Origin: Azadirachta indica
Lineage: Eukaryota; Streptophyta; Magnoliopsida; Sapindales; Meliaceae
Length of the DNA stretch: 64,000 nt
NCBI GenBank assembly: GCA_022749755.1
Contig: CM040440.1
Location: forward strand, 6,435,269-6,499,268
Reading direction: 5' to 3'
In this document: piece after piece, positions 49,601 to 64,000 of the stretch
How positions within the stretch are numbered: the stretch's first letter is position 1
Layout of the letters: each line of letters starts with the position of its first letter
Position numbers and translations under genes: made by a program
The notes under the pieces: model-generated
What the model saw: only the letters and a program-made list of their open reading frames with translations
What the model was told of the DNA's origin: nothing
The model's database searches: none

Positions 49601-51878
49601 AAATCCACTTCCTGGACACATGGTTGTACAAGCACAAGTAAATATCGGCATTCATATTGAAGGCAGCATACCGTGCAAGAAATTCTTGACGACTTCCCAA
49701 ATTTCACAGCTTCAACTTGAATCTGAGTAGCCAACTCCCTTGTTGGTGACAATACCAAGACAGTTGGGCCTAGCCGAGGGTCATTCCGACAGCGCTTGAG
49801 ATGAATAAAGCCTGGAATTAGATAGCCTAATGTTTTTCCAGATCCTGTTTTGGCAATAGCCACTATATCTCTACTTTGCAAAGCAATGGGCCATGACTGT
49901 GCCTGAATTGGAGTTGGGGTAGCGAATCCAGCACTGTGTACCTGGAAAATGCACAAATCCAATAACCCATGTGAGCAGAGGTACTGACCTCAAGATTTCG
50001 GGTTGATTTCTTTTTGGATTTATAGTGGAGTGTGTAATGCCAGAAGAAGCATCATCCTCCATAAGCAGCCGACCAATGCTTGCTGATGCAAGCTGGAACA
50101 GGAGGAGACCTCTTCTTCCGTTTGGACCGAGTGGCAGACTGAATCATCACCAACACCAGTCCCGGCCGTGAACTTGGGTGATTCGGAAAGCCCTTCAATT
50201 AATCGGTCCACCATATAAGGGCACTCCAAATTATATGCGAGGCCCCCACATAAAGGGCAGCACAGCGTACGACATTAGCTCCACCAAGGAGCAAATATCG
50301 CACCTGCGACAAAAAGTACAGATGGCAAAGAATTAACAAGGACTGAAGCTCAATATTGGACCTCCAGCAATTACAAATGTTAGCACAAAAAACACTTAGT
50401 TTTTACGGTTTAGCTGACTTACAAAAATTCCATGCCAACGATATCCAATATTTTATAAACACAAAAGGAACAGAAGACTAGCAGAGGCTCTTACCTCTCT
50501 AAGAATCTCAGAAGGAAAGCCAGTTGCTTCAAATGACATGAAAGGTGGGGGGACTTCATTACCCTGATAAGATTTGCAAAACAAACAAGTCACAATTGAG
50601 TAGCAAGGAAAAGAACACAAAAAGAAACAAATAGAGAGATGTAAACTGAAAATCTATTGACAAGGAATAACATAAGCAACACGAGGAAAGTGCAGAATAT
50701 AAAGATAGCTAACTTCACCCACCAAGCCAGATACTAACACTCCCATAACAAAACACAAGTAAATTAATTAATTAAACTATTTTAGAAATAGGTTCATTAG
50801 AGAGAGAGAGAGAGAGAGAGAGAGCACAATTACAGATCAAATTAATATTGATGAGGATATTGGATGTGCAGAAAGCACCCAAGCAATTAAATTTTATAAA
50901 GTGCATAACACACCATATTAAAATAATAACATGCTAGGAACTTTTAGATACTCACTGATACAATTATTTCATGTCGCCGACAGTAAGCCTCAGCAGACAA
51001 ACTGCTTCCTGCAGCCGACATTCCATATCCTCTTGCAGATGATCCTCCATGTCCCACAATTGTTGTCCCATTTAAGATGCTATGATATTGAACCGGTCCA
51101 CCTATTCCAGTCTTTTGCAAAATTAAGGACATATTAGCAATACTTTCGGGAATGAAGAATAAATATAGTTCAAAGTGACACAGTGCTACACCATAACTTT
51201 TTGCTTTGATAACTAGGTGTATGATTTTTAACAAAAAGATGCTTCAATAGGTTCCTGGGCCCAAAACCATTTCAGCTCCACGTCTGTTTTAAAATTAGAT
51301 TGATTAACACAGCTCGAAACTATTAATGAGATCAGACTCTGATGACATTACATACAACCAACAAATAATCACTTTGACTCTAAAACATGGTCAATGACTT
51401 CTGTGCAAAACATACAGCAATAATCACATAGAAGACTTCAATAAGCCAGAAACAAATACCCTATAAGTATTTGGTGTATCAATGAAAATTCTAACCGAGG
51501 TACCACTAAATGTCAAGTAAAATTTCAAGACACGAATATAACATCTACCTGATTGCCCCTTGAGCCTGCCTCAGATTTTGACCAATCATTGGTACCTCTA
51601 CCATATTTATCATATTCTTTCTCAGGACTATAACCACGTTGTTGTCCTTGAGAAGTTTGTTGAAGTTGAAATGAAGAGCTTATGGGCACTGAAGAAGCCA
51701 TGGGGGGAGCTGTGGTCGTTGGTCTCTCATATTGGGTGACATTTGTCTCTGGATTCCAAAAGTAAAGATACCCTGTTCTACCATCAACCAGACCTCTCCA
51801 CGGTTTAGGGAGAGAGGGATCCTCTGGTGCATATCTTACACTGGCAGAAGAAGCAGTTGCAGTGGCAGCCATTGCCAT
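46672..51878 (-). CDS. RH14: DEAD-box RNA helicase with WW domain (RH14/DRH1-like), copy A, C-terminus frameshifted
   Basis: An ATP-dependent RNA-unwinding enzyme by family. Coding exons: 51878-51549, 51111-50956, 50563-50495, 49941-49672, 49228-48878, 48671-48394, 47873-47497, 47130-46672. The WW domain is near residues 22-55 ([28 protein letters not shown]). The helicase core shows the Q motif [14 protein letters not shown], motif [11 protein letters not shown], Ia [10 protein letters not shown], Ib TPGRL, II LDEAD, III TATWP (the usual SAT is TAT here), [23 protein letters not shown] and [12 protein letters not shown]. Just after motif VI a one-base deletion (exon 8 is 377 nt, against 378 in copy B) throws the frame. 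The shifted frame stops at 47051-47053 in exon 9, giving about 636 residues and losing the RGG/RS tail. Exon 9 has at least two more indels. It is therefore probably a decaying duplicate, unless the deletion is a base-calling error. Confidence 0.85.
49960..50300 (-). other. Coding-like unidentified segment in helicase A intron 4
   Basis: The intron between exons 50563-50495 and 49941-49672 contains a GC-richer block whose - strand reads [20 protein letters not shown], then [20 protein letters not shown]. The frame stays open to about 50020. It is not part of the DEAD-box family sequence, and the flanking exons join in phase without it. It may be a transposon or captured gene fragment. The family is unknown. 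Confidence 0.4.
50799..50824. repeat. (AG)13 microsatellite in helicase A intron 3
   Basis: A perfect AG run within the intron between exons 51111-50956 and 50563-50495. Confidence 0.9.
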
Positions 51879-53036
51879 GGAACAAGTAATACTATCCTAC
51901 AACGACTTGCATAAAAAAAAATAAAGATAAAATGAGCTTTTTGAACCATCAAATTGTTTCCATTCTAAATAACATGTGTAGCTAAAAAAAAAAAAATTAA
52001 ATCAGAATTACTAAGCACAGTGAAAAAAAAAGACATCACTAATTATATGCACTGGACTGCCTACGAAAGGGAAGCAAAAACTTAAAAAGCATGGAAAACC
52101 AGTTTGAATTAAACCAAACAATTGAGTGAAAGTAAGCTCAGTATGGTCAAAAGTTTCAATTTTCTACATGCTTGAAAATAATAACTCCGAGTGTGAGTAG
52201 ATTGTTAACTTTGCATACATCTTTTCCCATAGCATGGTCTTAACAGACCAGAAACAAAACAACTTAACAATAAAAGTAACATAGAAACCCAATCTAAACC
52301 CTCAGTTATATACCAAAGAACTCGCCAACTCACATACCAAATTATATCAAAAGCACTTACTAGTACAATTCAACAATAATCGCAGCACAAAAGTAGCTTC
52401 ATTAGAAAGGAAGATACATTCAGGTCACTTAAGAGAGAAAAGAGAAAAAAAAAAGTCCCGACCAATTTCCCAAGAAAACTGCTTCGACAATTTATTATTA
52501 CATTCCTGCATCAAAACAATCAAAATCTGGCCATTGCATTCCAAAATAATAGCATCATACTCCATACGACAAATTGTTTCGACGCATTATCTAGCATGCA
52601 ATGTGATTCCTAACTTTTCCTACCTTATCACAGCAACCAAACAGTACTGCAGACCATAAAACAGAAACCGCAGTCAGAGAGAAGACCCTAGATTACACTG
52701 TCTACAATCATAAAATTCAATACGCGTATATAAGGCTGAACAAATAACATCCAGATCTGAAAATTTAAGAAGATATTAACTATCGTACCTGCCGGCCTCG
52801 TTTAAAGGATAAAACGTGGTGAGAGAGCGAGAAATGCTCTGATTGCTATTAGCTGTGAATCTCCCTCTGTATGAATATGTGTAAGAAGCTTATAGAGAGA
52901 GCAAGCAAGAGGGACGGAGGGAGAGAGAGAGAGAAGGGGAAGACTAAGGAGAACGAAAGGATCAAATCGGATATTTATAATAATAACAAATTGTTGTAAA
53001 TAAATTACATAGAAATGGAAAATATTTGGGTTAAAG
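51879..53036 (-). promoter_or_regulatory. 5' leader, leader intron and promoter of helicase A
   Basis: A non-coding first exon on the - strand probably ends at 52789 with a GTACGA donor. The intron then runs to just before the ATG at 51878. GA-rich tracts at about 52895-52935 (GAGAGAGAGAGAGAAG) lie in or next to the leader, a common plant core-promoter feature. The copia element starts only about 100 bases upstream of this GA-rich block. Confidence 0.5.
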
Positions 53037-53197
53037 TGTAAGCCTTTTATAAACTTTGTATAATTTTGTAATATTTATTTCTTGTGTCAAAACAATTATA
53101 TCGGTATGTATATATAGAAGAAAGTAGAAGGGAGGTTATTTTGATTAGCCGATGTGAAACTTTAGACAGTCGGAGGAATTCAAATCCTTTCACAACA
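53037..53197 (-). repeat. Copia 3' LTR
   Basis: On the - strand it begins TGTTGTGAAAGG and ends GGCTTACA, with the usual TG...CA termini. It matches 58545-58707 with about 22 differences counted by eye. Confidence 0.8.
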
Positions 53198-54298
53198 CTC
53201 CCCCTAGATTCCACCAACTTTGATTACATTTATAAAAGAATATAATCTTTAAAAGTAATGTTGAATGTGTTTAATGTTGTTTCGTTAAAATCCTTACGAG
53301 TAAAATTTAGTGGGATAAAACTTAAACGAAGAAAAAAAAGAGTATAGCATATATCTGCCATTTATTATGCTTAGAGATATGTTTCCCATGACAAAAATCT
53401 CTCCTGCAATACAACTTATATTAATCGGATAATTTGTGGAGTCGATGCATGTCAATGTTATATACCAGCTTTTTAAAAATTGATGTCGGCAATGTTTGGT
53501 GAAAATATCAGCAAAATTTCATTGAAGCGCATCTATTTCACATCAATCTAGTAGCTCTGCTAAAACTCATGAGTGTAGAAGAACTTTGGCGAGATATGCT
53601 TCGTTTGATCGCCTTTAATATATCCTCCTTTAACTTGTACAATACAAGCAGCATTATCTTTATATACTATTATTGGAATATCTGTTGCATAAGTTAAGTT
53701 GCATGTACTCTGAATGTGCTGGATGACAGATCGCAACCTTATCCATTCCCTGCTTGCTTCATGTAAGGCTAAAATCTCATAATGATTTGAGGAGATAAAA
53801 ACAAGAGTTTACTTCGTGGATTGCCTTGAGATTGTTGTGTTGTTATATGTAAAAACATATCTTGTCTGTGATCTAACTTTATGAGAATTTGAAAGATAAC
53901 CGGCATTTGCATAACCAACAAGACTTAGATTTTTTATTGGTTTATTAGACTAAAATAATCTCAAATGTGTTGTTCCACGAAGATAACGAAAAATATATTT
54001 GATGCTATTCCAATACCAGCGAATGGGTGCGAAACTAAATCTAGCTAACAAGTTCACATAAAATATTATGTTCAATATAGTATATTGTGAAAGATACATT
54101 AAAGCGCTAATTGCATTGAGATACGGTACTTTTAGACCAAGTATCTCTTCAACATCTTCTTTAGGGCGAAATAAATCCTTTTTAAAATTTAGAGATTGGA
54201 CAACTAGGGGGATATTTAACGGATAAGCTTTATCCTTTCAAGAACTTCTCAACATAAGCAGATTAATAGATAAAAATTCCGTTAGAATTGTACTCGAT

Positions 54299-54532
54299 CT
54301 ACAGGCCGAGACAATATGTAGTTTTCGCCAAATCTTTCATCTTAAATTCCTTCTTCAGATATTCAACAGTTTTAAGAAACTCTTCGGAAGTTTCAACTAA
54401 ATTCATGTTATCAACATAAACTGCAACAATGGCGAATCCTAACTTTATTTTCTTTATAAATACATATGGGCATATAAGATTATTAGCACATCCTTCCTTA
54501 ATTAAATATTCGCTCGTGTGATTATAATTCAT
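54299..54532 (-). pseudogene. Copia reverse transcriptase fragment
   Basis: The translation contains the copia RT active-site context AIVAVYVDNMNLV (YVDD changed to YVDN in this copy) and the EEFLKTVEYLKKEFKMKDL stretch that follows it in the family. Surrounding sequence to about 54900 continues the domain in broken frames. Confidence 0.8.
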
Positions 54533-55718
54533 ATGGCCAGATTATTTCAAGTCATATAAGGATATATATAGCTTACATGAATGCAAACTATGATCCTTTG
54601 ATTTAAATGCTTCAGGTATTTTGAATTTTTCAGGGATTTTCATATAGTCAAGTGACCCATACAAATAAGCTGTCACTATATCCATAAGACACATATCAAG
54701 ATTCTCTTATACTGCCAAACTTATCAAAAATCAAAATATAATGGCATACATTATAGTAGAATATATTTCATCAAAATCAATTCTAGGCCTCTAAGAGAAA
54801 CCTTGGGCGAGAAGTCGCACTTTGTATTTGGTAATCTCATTATACTCATTACGTTTCCTTATAAATACTGAATTATATCCAATGGGATTAACATCTTCAA
54901 GTATCAAGACTAAAGGTCCAAATACTTTACGTTTACCAAGATAAGCCAATTCTGCTTGAATTGTTTCTTTTCATTAAGGCCAATCATGTCTCTATTTACA
55001 TTCATTCATAGTCTGTGGATCATAATCATCTCCTATTATTTCAGTAACTACTATAAAAGAAAATATGTTGTCGATAACTATTTCATTACGATCCCACATC
55101 ACATATGTATATGCATAATTTGTAAATTTTTCCCTATTTTTTTATTTTTGTGCCACTTCAGCGAGTAATACATTTTTAAAAGCTTGTGTCACTTCTTGAA
55201 CTTGTGCCTCTTCAAGGACTAATGCTTCTTTAGGAGCTTATGTCTTTTTAGGGACATGTGCTTCTTTAAGGGCTATTGTTACTTCAGGGACATATGTCAT
55301 TTTGAAAACTATTAGCTCTTCTAAAGCTGATGATTCAGAAATTGTAGGTATACTTATTACTCAAGCATTATTTTTAACAGAATCCTGATTTATGAATCGT
55401 CTTTTCTACGGAACAGTAACTTTTGAACCAATTAGTTTGTCATGCTTCTGGCTTGTAATAAATGATTCATATACTACTTTTGATTAGATTGTTCTTCAGA
55501 AACAATCACTTAGGCTGATGTATTAGCAGCTGGTATATATAATTTGGTCACTCTTACAGTATCATTAAATGAATCTAGTAATTAATTTACAATTTGCTGA
55601 AGTTACACTATCCTTTACACTTCATTTTCATATTTATTAGAATTAGGATCAAGATGAGACAAAGTTGTTGTTTTCCAAGAAAATATATGCCTTACTTTAT
55701 GAGGCATTTTCTTGTCCT

Positions 55719-55952
55719 CTAATGGTAAAAAAATTGTCTCATCATCTCATCAAAATGATAGTCCACAAATCGTGTGGTAAATAGATCACCCATAAAAAGC
55801 TCAAGATATCTAATAATAAAGGGTGAGTTATATCCAACATAAATCCCCAAACGATGTTGAGATCGTAATGTGCTGTGGGAGTATAATAAGAACATATATA
55901 GTACAACCAAAAATCTATAGATGGGATATATCAGGTGAATGATCAAATACAA
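55719..55952 (-). pseudogene. Copia integrase C-terminal/linker fragment
   Basis: The translation includes RLGIYVGYNSPFIIRYLELF and GDLFTTRFVDYHFDE, the conserved block between integrase and reverse transcriptase in plant copia polyproteins. Confidence 0.8.
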
Positions 55953-56475
55953 GTTGCAGTGGAGAAGATTAGTGATAAGTAGTAGGTCTAAGCCAAATTA
56001 AAGTTGCAACATGCAAAATAGCATTACCTCATGTAGAAGTTGATAATTGGGTACGTAACAGTAAAGTTTTAACAATTACCTGAAATCTCTTAATAAGAGA
56101 TTCAGCTAACCTATTTTAAGCATGGATATATGGAATTGGATGTTTTACATCAATCCCTACTAATATATAATAGTCATCAAATACTTTAGAATTAAACTTA
56201 TCAACATTATCTAAACATATAGTCTTGATTGGGTGATCAAAATAATGTGCCCTTAACTTTATAATCTATGTAAGCAATCTATCAAATGTAACATTGTGTA
56301 TAGATAATAAACACACATGTGACCATCGAGCAGATGCATCAATTAAAATTATAAAATAGTGAAATGGTCCATTAGATGGGTGAATTGACCAACAAATGTC
56401 TCCTTAAATTCTTTGTAAAAATGATAAAGACTCAAATTCAATTTTAGAAGGGGATGGTTTAACCACTAATTTTCC

Positions 56476-57081
56476 TTACAAGCAAGCGGTACATATATTA
56501 TCATTGAATAATAAAATCTTCAGGTTCTTTAATAGATGTCCATGAGAATTCTTAATAATTCTACGCATCATTGTGGATTTTGGGTGACCAAGATAATTAT
56601 GCCATAATATAAATATTTTAATATCAATGAATTTCTGGTTCATTACTGCGTAACTTTCAATTGAATTCATGGTTGCATAATATAATTCAGATGACAATGC
56701 TAGAAGTTTTTTTAGTATACATTTTTTGCTTGAAATATTAGAAATAATACAGAGATACTCTGTATTATTTTCATTTAAAGTCTTAATATAATATCCATTT
56801 TGGCATATATTTTTAAAACTAAGCAAATTTCTATCAGATTTGATCGAATACAAAGCATTATGTATACATAATCTGGTTCCACTTGCTAACAAGATTAGAG
56901 CTCTTCCAGAGCCTTCAATCAAATATGTAGGACTAGATATCGTATTCACCTTAACTTTAATCATTTTTAATTCTAAGAAATAATTCTTATCTCGAAGAAT
57001 TATGTGCGTAATTATACTATCAAATAAGCCTACATCTCCATCTGTTTCCTTTGAAAATGTTAACTCCTTTTTGATATCCAC
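56476..57081 (-). pseudogene. Copia protease-like/GAG pre-integrase fragment
   Basis: This is the longest surviving open stretch of the element (201 codons). It ends with LWHNYLGHPKSTMMRRIIKN and a CTACL motif, the GAG pre-integrase H..LGH..C..C zinc-binding pattern. The earlier part matches the retropepsin-like region with ALYSIKSDRNLLSFKNIC. Confidence 0.85.
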
Positions 57082-57839
57082 GTTCTTTTATAGAATAACG
57101 TACATCAATTATCATGATAGTAAAATGCAGAATATAAAATATAAAGCAAGGAAAATAAATGATGAAGTGAAAGGTAAGTAATTAGATTGTAAATAATATG
57201 AATATTGTCAAACAAATAAATATTAAGATAATTATTATTGATAAAGTAGCCTCAATATTTTTCTCATTTTTATAGGGGCCTAATGAGGCTTTATTAGATA
57301 ATTTAGTTTACTATAAATACACAATATATATCATTTCATGCCATGTAAGTGACAAAATTTGTTGCGTTATAAGCATTCCACTTTTAATGGTTGAACATAA
57401 ATTGCATTTTATAATTGTAATATTTATAGCTACTGCAGAGGCAATAACGGGTCATTTTTATCATTTTATACAATTTTTACAATTTTTATATATGGTTCCA
57501 TTCACTTATGGGAATGGCAAATAAATGATCATAGTGGTAATCTAGTTAAGTAAAGGGATATGAATGTAATTTTTAATATATACTCACAATTTCAATTATG
57601 AGGTAATTATAAATAAAACTGAATTATATTCAGTATAATCTTACGTTCATATCTTTACTCTAAAAAGTTATGTTCCTCTATAAGTTGTACTTAATGATGA
57701 GGACAAAAATCACAATTTTTAGCTATCTTTCAAGGATTTTTTTTTCTTTAAATGGTGCCTTCTGAGCTATGGCATGAAAATGCATTTCAACAACCCATGA
57801 AGAATATATATTTAGAATTTTTGGCTCTAATTTTTATAA

Positions 57840-58140
57840 CCTATATTTAGAACTTCAGATTTTGATTTAAAACTTTGTGTTAAGAACTTCAAGTTCTAAC
57901 TAGTATATAGAGCTTTGGTATATTAAACTTCAGGTCTACATAGTTAATATATGGAACTTCAAGTCCTTAGTTATATGAAATTTCAAGTCTTTTTAATTGT
58001 TACATGAAACTTCTGCTTCATAATAATTAAGAGTTATACGAATAGTATAGGTCCAAAACTTCAAGTTCTACTTTAATTAATTTAGAACTTCGTGTCTGAA
58101 TAATAATTCCATTTCAGGACTTCAGGTCCTGATCCTTTTG
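57840..58140. repeat. Degenerate ACTTCAAGT-type motif array in the copia leader
   Basis: About ten variants of AACTTCAAGTTCT/ACTTCAGGTCCT occur at irregular spacing of 20-40 bases between the right LTR and the first coding remnant. The sequence is otherwise AT-rich with no open frame. Confidence 0.65.
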
Positions 58141-58544
58141 ATCTTTCATAATATAAAACACGTAAATAAGTAATTGTTATATATGAGGATTAGTCATCCA
58201 TTAGAAGCATAGTAATAATTGGGAGGCATAGTCTTCCATCAAATGATGCAATAATAGATAGGTGGCTTTGCCTATCATATGACTAGTAAAGGGAGAATAA
58301 AAAAAATCTTTACTTTGCAAACTTCAGGTTACAATAATATAAACAATATTGACAATAACATAACTCAAAATTATTAAAATTATAATCAATATTAATATTA
58401 ATACTAAACAAATATGCTAATAAAAGTACATAACATACTATCATTATTTTCTGTTTTGAAAGATCTAATTTAATTTAATTTAATGACAACTACAAAGCAT
58501 ACTCTTAAGAATAATAACAAATTAACATAATGTGAAAGTATTTT

Positions 58545-58707
58545 TGCAAGCCTTTTATAAACTTTGGATGGCTTTGCAATATTTATTTCTTGTGTCAAAA
58601 CAATTACATCAATATGTATATATAGAAGAAAGTAGGAGGGAGGTTATTTGGATTAGCCGCTGTGGGAATTTAGACCGTCAGTGGAATTCAAATCCTTTCG
58701 CAACGCA
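58545..58707 (-). repeat. Copia 5' LTR
   Basis: On the - strand it begins TGCGTTGCGAAAGG and ends GGCTTGCA. The TATATATA at about 58615-58622 may serve as the element's TATA region. It pairs with 53037-53197. Confidence 0.8.
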
Positions 58708-61295
58708 AATAAAATAAAATAACCTAAAATAAATACAGGAGATATAAAAATGATGGGCTAGTGGGTGGTTAACATTTTGACCATGTTGACGTTCAAGCTA
58801 GACACCCACCATTTTAGGAAAGTATTAGCCTAGTCATCTTGCTTCTCTTGTTTCTTTTGATAAAATAACCATTTTTCAACTTCGTTACTGTAATATATGG
58901 TTTTGTTTCCAGATATTAGTTTATTACGTTAAATTTATATAGTTTTAATAATCTGTCAATATTAAAAGATGTTGACACCTGATTTTTGGCTTCCTAAGAT
59001 TAGCAGGTGAATTTGTTGTTTGTGGATTGATATTGTTAATTTGTTTTTATTGATCAAAAGTTTGATCACCTTAGTTCAAATTGCTCACAAAAATCTTTGA
59101 TTCTAATCTTTGAAATGTGTGCACCATTAGGAAATTGTCAAAGATGTTGGAATTGTTAGCCAACACCATCATGAATTATTATTACTAGGAAGATTGTTAT
59201 TTGTGATTGTCTTCCCACACTCAAGTTAATAATGGAACATGCTAACTTAAGCAGCCCAAAAAAAAAAAAAAAAAAACATAAAAATGCAAGAGTATGTTAT
59301 GGAATTGTGAAATGATATTGTGTTTTTAAAAGTAATTTTGAAAGTGTAAAAATATAAAATAAAAATAAAACTTCTATTTATAATATTTTTGAAATGACGG
59401 TTGAAGCAGGTTTTATTTAACATAAAAAAAATTATATTAATAATTGTGTGGTAAAATTGTTATAATCATATTGTACACGGTATTGTTTAGTAATTAGTGT
59501 TGTTTCATATGTCATTTGTGTATATTATCATATTTGTTAATGGATATTATTTCACATGTCATTCATGTGTCTTGTCATGACATGAGAATTCATACTTTGA
59601 TCGAATATAAAATTTTCAACTTTGTCATGGCCAAAAATAACCTTGAGTTCAAGTAAGTGTGCCTAATGTATCTTTTTCATAACATATCATATTTCTAGAG
59701 AAAAATAAACATATTCTAAAATTTAGTGACGTAACCTTCACCATTTTGAAGGGAGAAGATATAAGGATCACAAAAATATATATAAATGTATAATATATAT
59801 ATATATATTATATTTTTGAACAAAATGGCATCATATCATTTAAATTTTATGTTGCCAATTTGATGAGACCTTTAAATTATTAAAGAATTAAATAATAATA
59901 AATTTAAAGTTTTTATAGAGACAGAGGTGAGAAAATTGTGGAGGGGTTTAGTTAGAATTGGGGAAAATCCACGGTAATATAAAGAGTGCATCAAATTCAC
60001 TTGTCAGAATGAAAATAAGGGTGGGTCTGATTACATTGCAGTTTGTATTTTCTGTGCATGAAACCCATTTGAGAGCTTGCTCAATCTATTTGAATCCAGA
60101 TATAAAGTTACATTTCCTTTCGGTATATTGCACTGCTGGAATGTATTCATGCATGCTTCAATAACTCTCATTTCTTCATTACTCTTCTATTATTATATAA
60201 TTAAAAGTTTTTAAAATAATTCAGATTTCAAAAACAAAAACAGTCAAGAATGCTAAAACAAAATAATAATAGAATTCTTTTAACGAACGTACATAAATGA
60301 ATGTTAAATTATTACAATCCCCGTACAAACTCTCGCTAATGCACTTTAAATAGTTGCCTTATATTTTCATGTTATAGTGAGCCATTTATGCACAATCACG
60401 TGTTAATGAAAGTACATTTATTCATATATACGCGTATGCTAACGTATGTATACATATGAACGCAAGTCATACGTTCACTTTACAAACTGATAACAATTCT
60501 TTATACGTACTATATTCATATTGAATCTAATGTTCATATAGTTATATTATTATTAAAATGTGAATAGGATGACTTACATGAGATTAAGAATAAAATTTTA
60601 TTATAATGGTAAAAACACAGAAAGAGGAACAACGGAACGCGAAAGCCTTGGTCGCTCTACAAACGAAGAAACAAACGAGGTTCATACGGTGGCAATTGTT
60701 AAAACATCCGGTACAATAATAGAATAGATGAATAAGGAATCTAAACAGTCATCTCTGCACTTGGCTTCTCCTTGCCACAAGCATAATCATACAACAATTA
60801 ATCAGACAAAAAAAAAAAAAAAACAAATTCCATTCTATTCCTACTACTAATATTAGTCTGATAACTATAAATAAGCAAGTCAAGGGTCTGGCCAAATTAC
60901 ATTAAGACTTTCACTTGGTTAACGTTTTAGCACATCAATATTACTATTACATTTTCATAATTGCCCGCTTTCTTATCATTAACACAAGACAACGTAAAAC
61001 TTTGAAACTACAAAGCAACATCAACAAAATTTTAGCATCAACATAATCCCCTAATGAGTTTCTAGCATGTTAAACACTCGCCAAAACTCAACTTCAATAC
61101 CTTCTTCATGCTTGTCGTTACTCCTGCACAGCACTGCACTGCCCATACTTCGAGTTACAACTGAAAACCAAAACCCAGAAAAACAAACAAAAAAAATGAG
61201 TCAAAACATTCAATAAAAGACCCCTCAGGTTATTTAACTTAAACAATAACCACCATGGGGGTTCTTATCCACTGACTGATAACCTCCGTCCATCA
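58708..61295. other. Intergenic DNA; left flank of duplication unit B
   Basis: 58708-59915 is AT-rich, with an A-run at 59258-59275, and no gene. From about 59916 it matches the flank of unit A (from about 45172), with many substitutions and small indels. 60580-61295 is probably helicase B 3' UTR and flank. Confidence 0.6.
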
Positions 61296-63991
<2,696 letters not shown>

Positions 63992-64000
63992 CTAAACAAA

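Larger units (their letters stand above)
45172..52950 (-). repeat. Segmental duplication unit A
   Basis: Sequence from about 45172, through the helicase 3' flank and exons, aligns with 59916-64000 at an offset of about 14,744-14,763 bases. Shared non-coding landmarks include GAGACAAAGGTGAG/GAGACAGAGGTGAG, TGCATGAAACCCATTTG, TTTCTAGCATGTTAAACA and CAAAACTCAACTTCAATACC. The right limit cannot be determined because copy B leaves the window. Confidence 0.85.
53037..58707 (-). mobile_element. Ty1/copia LTR retrotransposon, decayed, 5.67 kb
   Basis: Direct LTRs of 161 and 163 bp flank - strand copia polyprotein remnants in the right order: protease/GAG pre-integrase (56476-57081), late integrase (about 55719-55952) and reverse transcriptase (about 54299-54532). 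On the - strand the left LTR is preceded by a purine tract (CTAGGGGGA), as expected of a polypurine tract. No convincing tRNA primer site follows the right LTR and no matching 5-bp target duplication was found. The coding frame is broken in many places. It lies between the two helicase copies. Confidence 0.85.

Noticed and set aside
58545..58707. tRNA primer-binding site next to the copia 5' LTR
   Set aside because: The sequence following the LTR on the - strand does not match the usual initiator-Met complement, so no site was annotated.

Overview
The window is nuclear DNA from a flowering plant, most likely a eudicot. The evidence is AT-rich intergenic DNA, many short exons separated by GT-AG introns, plant-type proteins (a plastid phosphoenolpyruvate translocator, an R2R3-MYB factor, a CPFC glutaredoxin, a plant-only TIGR01589 domain protein) and plant transposon families. 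The species cannot be named from the sequence. Nothing resembles a prokaryotic system, CRISPR array or operon.

Layout. 1-7.6 kb is a decayed Mutator-like element of the Ulp1-carrying (KI-type) class: a broken transposase on the + strand, a tandem array of TTTCGA-rich repeats, then a broken DUF1985/Ulp1 protease unit on the - strand. 7.6-10.0 kb is AT-rich DNA with a duplicated block. 10.04-13.66 kb is a 3.6-kb element bounded by terminal inverted repeats of about 120 bp with no recognisable protein. 13.7-16.4 kb holds an orphan exon-like piece and a broken aldo-keto reductase fragment.

The genic core runs from 16.5 to 43.2 kb: organellar NADP-isocitrate dehydrogenase (+, 15 exons), glutaredoxin C2-like (+, 3 exons), a multi-pass membrane protein gene (-, 8 exons, with an in-frame stop at codon 3), a small TIGR01589-domain gene (-, 4 exons), the tRNA m1A58 methyltransferase catalytic subunit TRM61 (+), a PPT2-type plastid PEP/phosphate translocator (+, 9 exons) and an R2R3-MYB factor (-, 3 exons). 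All exon sets were joined by hand at GT-AG sites and sum to whole numbers of codons.

45.2-64 kb holds a direct tandem segmental duplication with a spacing of about 14.75 kb. Each unit carries a WW-domain DEAD-box RNA helicase of the RH14/DRH1 type on the - strand. Copy A (46.7-51.9 kb) is complete at the 5' end but has a one-base deletion just after helicase motif VI and further frameshifts in the C-terminal tail. Copy B (61.3-64.0 kb, cut by the window end) is open throughout its four visible exons. Between them lies a decayed Ty1/copia element (53.04-58.71 kb) with 161/163-bp LTRs and a repeat-rich leader.

The genes look like ordinary independent housekeeping and regulatory loci, not a pathway cluster. 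I found no convincing new biological system. The most useful observations are the codon-3 stop in an otherwise intact membrane-protein gene, the frameshifted helicase copy beside an apparently intact sister, and the two poorly typed repeat structures at 2.7-3.7 kb and 10-13.7 kb.
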